A stretch of DNA of 64,000 nucleotides from Gammaproteobacteria bacterium UBA5078. Lineage in GTDB: Bacteria; Pseudomonadota; Gammaproteobacteria; Pseudomonadales; Pseudohongiellaceae. Within the stretch, counting starts at the first letter, position 1. Every line of letters starts with the position of its first letter. Below the pieces are notes generated by a model, which worked only from the letters and a program-made list of their open reading frames with translations, was not told where the DNA came from and searched no databases. Made by a program: the position numbers and the translations under genes. The stretch covers positions 626,274 to 690,273 of the forward strand of contig DIAM01000021.1 of assembly GCA_002416505.1 (NCBI GenBank), read 5' to 3'. Positions 1 to 11,900 of the stretch are shown in pieces.

Positions 1-2928
1 GACGCGGCGATCCCGCCTAAATCCGCGCGCCCAGAACTTGCGCCTATCGCGGTCATCGGTTTCGCGTGCCGCACGCCAGGGGCTGGCGACAGCCCGGAAA
101 CATTCTGGAACATCCTCAAAGAGGGCCAATGCACGATCACCGAGATACCGTCCTACCGTTGGTCGGTGGACCAGTATTATGACGCCAATCCCGATGCCCC
201 TGGGAAGATGCGCTGCCGTTTCGGCTCCTTCCTAGGCAGGGTCGAAGACTTCGACTGCAAGCTGTTCGGCATATCGCCGCTTGAGGCGAGTTTCATGGAT
301 CCTCAACAACGCCTATTGCTGGAGCTGGCGTGGGAGTCTTTGGAAGACGCCAACATGAATATGGAGGCACTCAAGGGCTCCGCCACGGGGGTGTTCATCG
401 GGCAGAGTGGCTTCGATTTCGCTGCCCAACACATGACCGAGGAGAGCCTGCAGGAGATCACCCCTTATGTTGGCACGGGATGCGCGACCAGTCCGGCGGC
501 CGGACGCATTTCCTATAGTTTCGATTTCAAGGGACCCTCTTATGTAGTGGACACCGCCTGTTCATCATCGCTCGTCGCGCTACACAATGCCTGCCAAAGT
601 CTGCGGCAGGGTGAATCGACTCTTGCCCTGGTGGGAGCTGCGAACTTGATCCTCGCACCAGGCATGAGTATCAACTTCGACAAAGTCGGAATGTTGTGCG
701 AGGACGGCGTCGTCAAGACCTTCGATAAGGATGCTCACGGCGTTGTGCGCGCAGAGGGGGGCGGCATGGTGGTGCTCAAGCGCCTGGACGCCGCGCTGCG
801 CGATGGCGATCGCGTCGACGGCGTGATTCTTGGCTCCGCGATAAGCCAGGATGGGGCGAGTTCGAGCCTAATGGCGCCAAGCGGAACTTCGCAAAAGGCC
901 GTGATGCAAGCCGCCCTAAACGCGGCGGCGATCGACCCTGACAGTATCGATGTCATCGAAGCACACGGCACGGCAACGGCACTCGGTGATCCCACGGAGC
1001 TCAATTCGCTGCTCGACGTATATTGTCGAGCACCGCGCACCCATAAGCTCCTAGTTGGTTCGGTGAAAACTAATTTTGGGCATATGGAGGCCTCCGCGGG
1101 AATTGTCGGTTTCATCAAGTTGCTCCTGGCGCTTCGTAACGATTACCTACCTCGTCACCTGAACTATACGCAGGGCCATCCCGATATCGATTGGGCTAAC
1201 GAGGCGATCGAGGTTTGCGCACAAGGACAGCCCTGGCCAAGAGCACAGCGCAGACGCATCGCAGGACTCAGCGGCTTCGGCTTCTCCGGCACCAACGCCC
1301 ATGTCATCCTCGCCGAGGCGCCGCAGGCGAACACAGTCGGTGAAGCGATCGACGACGAGAATGTGGAAACCGGCAAGACCATAGAACAACAGCTGCTGCT
1401 ACTGAGTGCGGCATCGCCGGCATCATTACAACGCACTGCCATCGCTTTGGCCGATTGGATGGAAGACAACGCAGAGATTTCGCTGGCTCGGGTATGCCAT
1501 ACCTGGTCGAGTCGACGCAAGCGACACATAAATCGTTTGGCGATAGTTGCGCTCGACCGCGAGCAGGCCATCGCAAAATTACGTCGTTATGCAGAGACAG
1601 GCAAGGCTAAGGGCTGCTCCAGTGGCACGGCGCAATCTCGTACAGGGCGCCTAGCGGTAGCGATGGTCTGTGGTGGCCACGGCGCTCAGTACAATGGTAT
1701 GTCCGCCGCTTTATATCGGGCCGAGCCAATTTTCAGAAGCGCTTTCGGTCGGGCTAGCGAGCTTGCCAGCAAATACATCGACAGCGACTTGAGAGAGCTA
1801 TTGCACGGGACGGAAAAACAAGCCGCGGGCAATATATTCAATGGCAACACGGTCGAGGGTGAGCTCAGCAAGACCCTGCAAGCACAACTGGCGATCTTCT
1901 GCGTGCAGTATGGCCTTGCGCAACAATGGTTGGCATGGGGTGTAGAGCCCAAGGCCTTACTGGGACATAGCTTGGGCGAATATACGGCGGCCTGCTTGGC
2001 CGGAGTGTTCTCACTGGAGGATGCCGTGATGCTGATTGCGGAGCGCGCGCGTCTGATGGATGCACATACTGCGCCGGGTGCCATGCTTACTGCGTTTCAC
2101 GACGAGGCCGCCGTGCAGGCAATCGTCGCAGACTTCGAGGATGCGAGCATCGCCGCGGTGAACGGTCCGGGAATTATTCTGGTGTCCGGTACGACCCAGA
2201 GCGTCGCCGAGATCGGCCTGCGAATCGAGGCGGACGGCGGGCGCATTAGCGCCGTGCCAATCGACCGAGCCTTCCACTCTCCACTGGTCGACGCGGTGTT
2301 ACCACAATTTCGCAGCGTGCTGGAGCGGGTGCGCTTTAGTGAACCGAGCATACCGATCATCTCGAATCTTACGGGTACGGTGGCCGATGGGCAGATCACC
2401 ACTGTCGACTACTGGTTACGGCATTCACGAGCGCCCGTCCAGTTTATGAAGGGCATGCAGAGTCTTCACGCACAGAAACTCGCCGCCTTTATCGACCTCA
2501 GCCCTGAACCAGTAATGATGGGGCTCGATCTCTGCTATCAAGAGATACGCGAACTGGCGGGTTCGAAAGGCGCATGGGTACCCAGCCTACGCAACGGTGC
2601 CGATGACCAGACGAGAATGCTCGAGTCATTGGGCAAGCTGTACTGCCTGGGCCTGAATCCTACGCTGGGACGCAGTGCAGAGACACCCGTGCGCTTGCCG
2701 ACCTATCGCTTCGACAGGCAACGCTGCTGGTCGGCAGCCGCAGAGCGGGGACAGAACTCCTCTGCGAGCAAGAGCACTGTGAACAGCGCTGTCCCGAGCT
2801 CTCCAGAACCGAAACTCGCCAAGGTGCACGCCACTAACGCCGACTCCGATATCCATCGCGTGATGCTCGAACACATGGCTGTGGTCGAGCAGTATCTGGC
2901 CCTGACCGAAGAGAATAAGTCGGGCTAG
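1..2928 (+). CDS. Modular polyketide synthase, KS-AT protein (5' end outside window)
   Basis: The reading frame is open from base 1, so the true start lies upstream; 975 codons are visible. A ketosynthase begins almost at once (APIAVIGFACRTPG) and runs to about base 1320. It has the active-site cysteine in DTACSSS (codon at 559) and the histidine motifs EAHGTA and NFGHMEA. An acyltransferase follows from about base 1670, with its serine in GHSLGEY (codon at 1969) and an AFHS motif, the form usual for malonyl-CoA selection. No carrier domain follows; the protein ends in a short linker. The next gene begins with an ACP 64 bp downstream, so the two proteins together form one extension module. 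Inferred role: one malonyl extension of an acyl chain before the NRPS. Upstream acyl-ligase/ACP domains are expected but not visible. Confidence 0.93.
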   Translation, partial: DAAIPPKSARPELAPIAVIGFACRTPGAGDSPETFWNILKEGQCTITEIPSYRWSVDQYYDANPDAPGKMRCRFGSFLGRVEDFDCKLFGISPLEASFMDPQQRLLLELAWESLEDANMNMEALKGSATGVFIGQSGFDFAAQHMTEESLQEITPYVGTGCATSPAAGRISYSFDFKGPSYVVDTACSSSLVALHNACQSLRQGESTLALVGAANLILAPGMSINFDKVGMLCEDGVVKTFDKDAHGVVRAEGGGMVVLKRLDAALRDGDRVDGVILGSAISQDGASSSLMAPSGTSQKAVMQAALNAAAIDPDSIDVIEAHGTATALGDPTELNSLLDVYCRAPRTHKLLVGSVKTNFGHMEASAGIVGFIKLLLALRNDYLPRHLNYTQGHPDIDWANEAIEVCAQGQPWPRAQRRRIAGLSGFGFSGTNAHVILAEAPQANTVGEAIDDENVETGKTIEQQLLLLSAASPASLQRTAIALADWMEDNAEISLARVCHTWSSRRKRHINRLAIVALDREQAIAKLRRYAETGKAKGCSSGTAQSRTGRLAVAMVCGGHGAQYNGMSAALYRAEPIFRSAFGRASELASKYIDSDLRELLHGTEKQAAGNIFNGNTVEGELSKTLQAQLAIFCVQYGLAQQWLAWGVEPKALLGHSLGEYTAACLAGVFSLEDAVMLIAERARLMDAHTAPGAMLTAFHDEAAVQAIVADFEDASIAAVNGPGIILVSGTTQSVAEIGLRIEADGGRISAVPIDRAFHSPLVDAVLPQFRSVLERVRFSEPSIPIISNLTGTVADGQITTVDYWLRHSRAPVQFMKGMQSLHAQKLAAFIDLSPEPVMMGLDLCYQEIRELAGSKGAWVPSLRNGADDQTRMLESLGKLYCLGLNPTLGRSAETPVRLPTYRFDRQRCWSAAAERGQNSSASKSTVNSAVPSSPEPKLAKVHATNADSDIHRVMLEHMAVVEQYLALTEENKSG

Positions 2929-2992
2929 GGAATTACTTGCATGAACCGATTCTTGAACACCGTACACGCACTTTGCACTGGTAGCCGAAATT

Positions 2993-5900
2993 ATGCCCAA
3001 TGAAAATTCAACTCTCGACGCCGTCGCCACGATCATCGAATCAATCAGTGGCGTTGGCGTCAGCGACTTAGGTCCAGATACCGATCTGTTAGACCTCGGC
3101 CTCGATTCGCTGATGTTCGTGCGTATCGGTCGTGTTCTCGAGGGCAAGTACAAGGTCAGCATATCGATAAAGCGTTTCTACGACGAACTCTCCAACCTGG
3201 GAACGCTCGCCGCCTACCTCACTGCCAACGGCGAGCCGCAAGAGCTAAACGAGAACACAGCGCCAGCGCCGCAAACTATCGCCGCTACACCGGCGCCCGT
3301 GGCGGCGAGCATTAGCCCGATCCCCGCCATCATCCCCACCCCACACGCGGCGTCCGGTGACGGGAACGGTGTCGATATTAATACGGTAATGTCCGCGCAT
3401 ATGGCGTTGATGCGGCGCTATCTAGATGGCGTCGCCGCGGGCACGACGCGTGCGGCTGGGAGCTTAGACTCCCTAGCTCCGCGTCACTCAAAGGCCGTGC
3501 CAAGGGAGCAAACTCAGAATCACGGCGATGCCATCGAGACGCGGAAAAAATTCAGCGGCATCGTCACTCAGAAAGAGGAGTTGAGTGCGCCGCAAGGCGA
3601 GTTCATCGCGCAGTTGAGCACAAGACTCTCGCAACGCTGTCGACGCAGCAAGCAGATGGCGCAGGAGGGCAAGACTTGGTTGGCTGACTGGAAATACTCT
3701 TTGCAATTTAAGCAGGACTTGAAGGAGTTGCGTTTCCCTATCGTCTGCGACACCGCCTCGGGTTCGCGTTTCACAGACGTCGATGGCAACGAATATGTGG
3801 ACATCGCCATGGGCATGGGCGTGCATTACTTCGGTCATTCTCCGCAGTTTGTCGACGACGCCGTGCGCGCCCAACTCGAGCAGAACACGGCGCTGGGGCC
3901 CCAGTCGCGCTTAGCACCAGAGATCGCCCGCAGGATTTGCGCACTTACTGGACATCAGCGCGCCGCTTTCTTCGTCACCGGTTCCGACGCCGTCATGCTT
4001 GCCATGCGGCTCGTACGCGCCGCCCGCGCGCGCAACAAGATCGTGACCTTCGCCGGCGCCTATCACGGCATCTGCAGTGACGTATTAGCGGGTCAGGGTG
4101 AAACCGGCGCCGTGCCAATGTCGCCCGGCCTCCCATCGGGTATCGTCGATGACTTGATAGTGCTGGACTACGATGCGCCGGAGTCCCTCGAGCGCATCAG
4201 AGAACTCTCCGATCAACTGGCCGGCGTTCTCATAGAGCCGGTGCAGAGTCGCAATCCCGCATTGCAGCCACAGCGGTTCCTGCGCCAGTTACGCGCGTTG
4301 TGCACGGAACTGCAGATCCCCTTGATTTTCGATGAGATGGTCAATGGCTTTCGGCAGGCTGCCGGTGGCATGCAGGAGTGGTTTGGGGTGAAGGCCGACC
4401 TGTCCACTTACGGAAAAATCATAGGCGGCGGCTATCCATTGAGCGTCATCGCCGGCAATGCTGAGTTGATGCAATGGATCGATGGTGGCGTGTGGCAGTA
4501 CGGAGACGACAGTGCGCCATTGGCCGATTCGATTGCCACTGGCGGCACCCATAACAAACATCCTCTGGCACTCGTTGCCGCCGGCGCGGTATTGGATCAC
4601 ATCGAGCGCAACCCGGGCTTGTTCCATAAGTCTAGGATGCACATGATCGAGTTGGCCGACCGTATTAACGTGTGGTTCGAGCTCAATGCCGTTCCCTTGC
4701 GCCTCACCTATTTTGGCACACAGTTTAAGTTTGAGAGTTTCGCATCGGCATTGGAGCTCGAATTATTCTTCTACCTCCTACAGGAGAAGGGTATCTACAC
4801 CTGGGAGCTACATGTCGCGAATCTCTCGACCGAGCATAGCGACGAAGACTCGGAGCGTTTGTTCAACGCGATCGTGTCTGCGGTGGAAGCGTTACGGGCC
4901 GGAAGCTTCGAATTCCGTGCCGACAAATTGCGGCGCCAATACGTGCCGATGTCCTCGGTACAGAAACGACTCTATGCGATTACCCAACGAGAGGGCGCCG
5001 AGAAACCCTATCATCTCGCCGGTGCCTGGCGCTTGCGAGGCGAGATAGATGCACTCCGACTCGAGGACTGCGTCCATCAAGTCATCATCCGCCACGAGTC
5101 ACTGCGTACCGCCTTCTTGGTTGTCAACGGCGAATTCTATCAACGCATAGTGCCGGAGCCACGCTTCTTCCTAGACCGCGTCGACCTAGGCACCGCGTCC
5201 GTCGATGAGGCGCTCGATGCCTATATTCAGCCCTTCAATCTATTGGAGCCCCCACTGTTGCGGGTAGGCCTCGCCACCGAGAAAGACGGCACACACCTGC
5301 TCTTAATGGATGTGCATCACATCGTCGCCGACGGCTTGTCGATGAACGTGGTGTTGCAGGAAATTTTGGCCTTGTATGACGGCGAGCGACTCGACCCCGT
5401 GCGCAGCCATGCACGTCATGTACAAGAAAGTATCAACGCCTACCTCGCGGGCGAGCGCGCGCGCGAGGACGCGAGCTACTGGCTGGAGACCTTGAGCCCC
5501 TTAGTCGCTACGCAGGACAGCTTCGACCTCTCTCCAGATTACTCTAGGCCACCGGTCACCAGTTTCGCGGGGAACCGGATCGCGTTGAAACTGGATGCGG
5601 AATCCACTGCGGCATTGCACCGCTACTGCACCAAGGCGCGCCTATCCACTTTCGGCGCCTTGTTTGCCGTCTTCGTCGTATGGACCTGGCGCTATACGCG
5701 TCAGCCGCACTTCGTCGTTGGTCTGCCCGGCTCGGGGCGACCGGACGAGGCGGCGGACAACGCCGTGGGAATGTTCGTCAATACAATCGCCTTCCCCGCA
5801 CACGTAGACGGGGACAGCTCTGTGTCCGACTTTCTGCAGCAGATTCGCGACACATTGTTCGAGGTGCAGGAGCACAGCGACTATCCATTCAGCGCCTTGC

Positions 5901-8900
5901 TCGCCGAGTTGAAGATTAGTCACAGCGCTAATCGCAATCCGTTGTTCGATGTAATGTTCTCTTACGAGAACGCCGGTTCGCGAGTGATCAAGACCAAGAC
6001 CTTCGAGGGAGAGACTCTTACCCAGTACGAAGGGGCGGGCATGTTCGATATCAGCCTCGATCTTATCGAAGCGGAGAACGCCATCCTGATTAACTGCGCC
6101 TATGCCCAAAGCTTGTTTAGCGACGCGACGATGAGCCGACGCATCGATGAGTATTTGCGGCTAGTCGAGACGCTCGTGGCAGGTGAGGCAAACACTCTCA
6201 CGCAATGGGTGCAGGCCGCCGGAAATGCTCCCGAGCCCGAGCCATTCGCTCGCAAAGACACTGCCAGTCCAGAGAATTCGGTACAGACGGTCAATCAATT
6301 GTGGCGCAGGCAGGTGGACAGCGCTGCGCATAATATCGCGTTGATAGAAGGCAAGCGCGAACAGACCTATGGTCAAGTGGATCAGCGCGTGAAGGAAACC
6401 GCATTCACTCTGTTTAACCTATACGGGGTCCGACCCGGGGATAGGGTTATCGTGAGTCTCGACTCCTCGATGGACCTCGTCGTTGTAATGCTCGCGCTGT
6501 TTTCGATGGGCGCGGTCTATGTTCCTGTGACACCCGACACCCCGCTTGCGCGTATACGATTAATCCTACAACAATGTGCTGCGCGCTTCCTGATCCACGC
6601 GGCGGGACATGCCTGCATAGAACAGCTCAAGCAAGAGAATGCGTTGGAGTGCATCGCGATCGAAGGAATAAGTGCTGCCGCCTTAAGTACGACGCGACAC
6701 CAAACCTTATTGCCCGGGCAGCCAGAGGATATCGCCTATGTGATCTTCACGTCCGGTAGCACCGGGGTGCCCAAGGGAGTCGAGATACTGCACTCCGGCA
6801 TCGGCAACTCGGTTGCTTGGCGCATTGAAAAATATCGACTCGGAAGTAAAGATACATCCCTGCAGATGCCAAGCGCGGGCTTCGACGCATCTCTGCTCGA
6901 TATACTAAGCGCACTACTCAGTGGCGGTCGCCTTGTGATGCTGGATACCGCGTCCAAACGTTCCGTCGAACGAATCAAGGCAAGCATAGAGCAGCATAAA
7001 GTCAGCTCGATGCTGCTAACCCCCACTCTGTATCGCGTGTTGCTCGAGCGCATTGCACCGACCATAGCCTCGCTGCGCTCCATTACGTTGGCCGGAGAGA
7101 AACTTCCAGCCGATTTAATGCACGCACACTTTGCCCAAGTTCCCTCAGTGGAGCTTTGGAACGAATACGGGCCGACCGAATGCAGCGTCGTGGTCAGTGG
7201 CGGTCAACTTCAGCCTGCAGATGACCGCGTAACAATCGGCTGGCCCGTGACCAACACCCAGGTCCATATCCTCGATGAGCACGAACGCCCGATACCAAAA
7301 GGCGTCTGGGGACATCTTTGGGTCAGTGGCATAGGTCTCGCCAAAGGCTATGCGGGCGACGCAGCGACTTCCCTTAAAAAATTCCGCTGCCTGCCAGCAC
7401 TGCACAATATCCGCTGCTATGACACCGGCGATATCGCGCGCTTCCTAGAGAACGGCGCCTTAGAGTTTAAGGGACGTAACGATAACCAAGTTAAGGTCAA
7501 CGGGTATCGAATCGAACTGGAGGATGTCGAGGCGGCGCTGCGCAACCAGCTGAACTTGAATGAGGTGGCAGTCAATGTTATCGACAAGGGAAGCAGTGCG
7601 AGTCTGCATGCCTGGGTAGTAGCGCAAGCAGTGCCTAGTGATTGGCGAGACTTGCTGCTCAATGTCTTGCCCGCATGGATGCTGCCCACCGATCTGCACA
7701 TAGTCGCCTCGCTGCCAACCCTGCCCAGCGGCAAGCTAAACCGCGAGGCGTTGCGGCCTGCGCTTACAGCCGTGGCAGAGCCCACGGCCTCGAGCGCCAC
7801 GCTATCCCGACCGTCGGATCCCAAGCTAGCGCTACTGTTAGATCACTGTGGCGCAATCCTAGGAAAATCAAACCTGCAGCCTAGCGACAATTATTTCAGC
7901 CTAGGCGGGGACTCGATCCAAGCCATCGTGCTGGCCTCGCGCTTGCACGAGGCGGGCTTTCTCCTAGACGTGAACGACTTGTTCCGCAATCCTATATTGT
8001 CAGAGCTCGCGAGCCGCATCACCGCGAAGGGAAGCCGGCCTATCCAGGTGCTGCCGTCTTCGGCTACGGTGCTGTCGACGCCGATGCAGAGTTGGTTCTT
8101 TGCAAGCTGTCGGGGCGACCCCAATGGGTTTACACAGGCCGCATGGCTAGGGCTACCGGCCAATATAACGCTGACCCAGCTTAGCGATCTGTGTCGCCAC
8201 TGGGCCAGTCAACATGCAGCGTTCCAGGAGACCTGCGCGCTAGTAGCGCGACGATCAGGCGAACCCGAACGCGATCTGTCCTACGCGGCACTCGTACAAT
8301 GCGAGCAGACCAACGATCAAGCCGATTTGGATGCGATTGCGCGCGCGGCCCGTGCCGACATCAGCTTGCAAGATGGCCCGCTAATGAAAGTGGTGTACGT
8401 GCCGAAGCAGGCGCGAGCACTGATCGTATTCCATCATTTCATCGTCGACGCCGTTTCATGGCAGATACTGCAAGCGCAATGGGCGCAGCTCTGGCAAGAC
8501 ATCGAGAACGGCAGAGCACTACGCGGGCTCCCAGAGGGCGCGACACTGCGCCAATTCGCCAGCGCACTACACGGCGAGAAGGCGCAGCAAAAAGCGCGGT
8601 TAGAGGCTCCGTTCTGGCAGGCACAGCTTGCCGCTAGCAAAGCTGCTTTCCCGGCGCAGGCTAGCAAGGGCCAAACCGGAGAACGACTGCAACGCAGCGC
8701 ACGCCTCGAGCCTGAGGTGTCTGAGGCGCTACTCACTACAGGACACGCCAAGTTTCGCAGCAGGGGCAGCGACCTGCTGCTCGCCGCATTCACCGCAGCC
8801 ATCACGAGAGTATGTGAGGTCGACGCGGTCACGGTGCTGATGGAATCCAATGGTCGAGCACAGACCTATGCTGAGGCCGACTTCTCTACCACACTAGGCT

Positions 8901-11900
8901 GGCTCACATCGGCATACCCACTGCGTATCGACAACTCGCGCGCTAGGTCCAACGAGGACTGGACGCTGCAAGTAGCACGTATTCGAGAACTCACTCAACG
9001 CGTTCCCGAGCAGGGCGTTGGCTATGGTGTGCTCAAATATATAGTGGGGCACGCGGCGCTCGCAGATTTCGAACCAGAATTTGCGTTCAATTATCTAGGC
9101 CGCTTTAAACAGCAGCAAGACTTAGAGTTCGCCATTCTTAACGAAACTCCGGCCGGAGACAGGATGGGCGAATTGGGGCTACTGCCAGCCCTAGAGTTCG
9201 TTTGCTATGCCGACGATGCAGGTTTACATGTGAGCATATCCGCAGATGCGGAGTTAGTAGGGGAGAGTACGCTTGCACGAATACTTGATATGTTCGAGCA
9301 TCAGGCGCAGAGTCTCGCCGCCATGTGTCAGGCACTCGATACCCCGGTGCCTCCTGCGCCCATCGATTTCGTGGAACCCGACTGGGATCTAGACGCGTAC
9401 TTGTCGTTGCTAGATGCTAACGGCATCGAGCGCTCTGAGGTCTCTAACATCGTGCCGATCACCGCGATGCAAAGCGGACTCATCTTCCATGCGAGAAGTA
9501 AGCCAGCGGATCTGGCCTACCTCGAGCAGGTCGATTTCACACTGCAAGGTGTCGAGGCAGATAAACTTGCTCACGCATTCCAGCGCCTTCTCGTCGAGTT
9601 TCCGCTGCTGCGCGCCGAGTTTATCGTTGGCGATAATGGTCGCACAGCCCAGTTGATCAGATCCTCTGTCGATCTGCCCATCGTCGCGCACGATCTGGGC
9701 GAGCTGGCACCAAAAGAACAGCAGCGACTTATAGATAAGGCTCGCGAAGAGGATCAGGCCAGGCAGTTCGATATCAGGCAGGCACCGTTAATGCGCGTGC
9801 AGCTGTTCACCCTACACAACGCGAAACCGAAGAGAAAACCAAAGGCCGGGCAGCGCAGTAGCGTCCACATCATCTGGACCCATCATCATTTGATCATGGA
9901 CGGATGGTGCGTAGGCATTCTGTTTGAGCGCTTGCTCGCCCTCTATGCAGGTCAGGCGAGTGAGGATCTAGACATGGCCACGCCGCGCGAGCGACTGAAC
10001 CATGATTATTTCCAGTGGCTTGCTACTAGGGACAGGCGCGCTACCGCTGCCTATTGGTCGACTCTGCTGGCCGGCGTCGAGCTTCCGACTAGATTGCTGC
10101 CTTGGCCTAGCGCGGATGCGAGTAAGGACCTCAGCAAGGATTCGGGCTACCGGCTTAAACGTCACGAGGTGCAAATACCGGCCGCACTGACTGCGAGCAT
10201 GAAAGCATGGGGCGCTTCCAGAAGCGCCACTCTCAGTAGCATCATCAGACTGACTTGGGGCGTGTTGCTGGCCAAGTTTACTAATAGCAGCGATGTGGTT
10301 TATGGCACCGTGGTTTCGGGCAGGCCGGCGGAGATAGCGGACATCGATCGCGCCGTCGGTCTTTTCATTAATACGGTTCCCGTGCGCTTTCAGCTGGATG
10401 CGCAGATCAGTGCGAACACTGCGCTGGCACTGGTACAGCAACAGGCCAACGCGAGCCGCGCACATGAATACCTGAGCCTCGCGGAGATTCAGGCGGCAGC
10501 CCCAGACTTGGGGGCGCGTGAAGCTCTTTTCGATCATCTGGTCGTGCTCGAGAATTATCCGATGGACTCTGCCCTGCGCGGCGCTCCTAATGAGCCAATC
10601 GATGAGAATGCTATCAGTATCTCCAATATCCGCGCATTCGAGCGCACCGATCTGCCCTTGAATATAGTGATAGTACCGACGGTCGCGGGGCTCGAAGTGA
10701 CTTTCCTTTTCGATAACAGTGTCTATCCGTCTCGACAGATCGAGCACCTCGCGGAGCATTTCGTGCACCTCGCCGAAACACTGGTGCAGACGCCCGACAA
10801 GGCGCTCGCCTCTTTCGACCTAGTCACACCGGCAGAGCACAAATGGCTATTCGCGCAGTGGAACCAGCGTAAATCTGCCTACCCTGCACAGGCATCGCTA
10901 TTCGACTTGTACCGGCAGGCCGTCGAGCGCCATGGAGATCGTGTGGCCTTGCGCGATGAACTCGGTGAGATCAGTCATGCAGAACTACTCGTCCGAGTCC
11001 ACGGCGTGGCCGCGGCCCTGCTGCGTTGCGAGGCCTTTGCGCCAGGGCGGCGTGTCGCGCTATGGCTGCCGCGCAATCGGGACACCATCGTCGGCATGCT
11101 CGCCGTACTCGCCGCAGGGGGTAGTTATGTCGCTCTCGACCCGATCTATCCTATGGAACGACTTCAATTCATGGTGCAAGACAGTTCGTCAGCCTTAGTG
11201 CTGACTAATTCTGCAATGCCGAGTCTCGACGCCAGTACGCAGAGTCTGCACATCGATTCAATCGAACCCGCTAGCGCCGAGGCGCTGGTGCTCGCGGCTG
11301 TGGCGCAGGACACCGCGGCCTATGTGATCTACACCTCTGGCTCGACAGGGCAACCCAAGGGCTGCGAAATTTCCCACCGTAACCTTGTGCGCTTACTAGC
11401 CAACAAAGACTTCGATTTCGACTTCGATCACAACGATGTCTGGATCGCCGCGCATTCTTTCTGCTTCGATTTCTCGGTTTGGGAGATGTATGGCGCCCTG
11501 CTCAACGGCGCTACGCTAGTGATCCCCACCGCGAGTCAGGTGCGTAACGTGGAGGAATTCGTAGGACTGGTGGCGCAGCACAAGGTGACCGTGCTGAACC
11601 AAACACCGGCGGCGTTTTATCAATTCACGAAGGTGGCATTGCACAGACCACCTGCAGATCTCGCGGCCTTGCGTGTCGTCATATTCGGCGGGGATTCCCT
11701 CGTCTGTAGTCGACTCGCGGCATGGGTCGCGCAATTCCCAACCGAGCGCGTGAAACTGGTGAATATGTACGGCATCACCGAAACCACCGTGCACGTGACT
11801 TACCGAGAGCTCAGCGACGCGGATGTGCTAGATGCTTCGAGACTCAATCTGGTTGGGCGGCCTTTGCCCGAAACCGGCGTGTGGATCGTGGACAGCTACG

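Noticed and set aside
2941..3003. 20-codon frame overlapping the start of the first NRPS giant
   Set aside because: It could couple translation, but the ribosome binding site is poor and the peptide is not recognisable, so it is not listed as a gene.
9968..10768. 266-codon open frame on the minus strand inside the first NRPS
   Set aside because: It lies wholly opposite the C domain whose motifs are clear, and its translation shows no family pattern. Long antisense frames are common in GC-rich NRPS genes.
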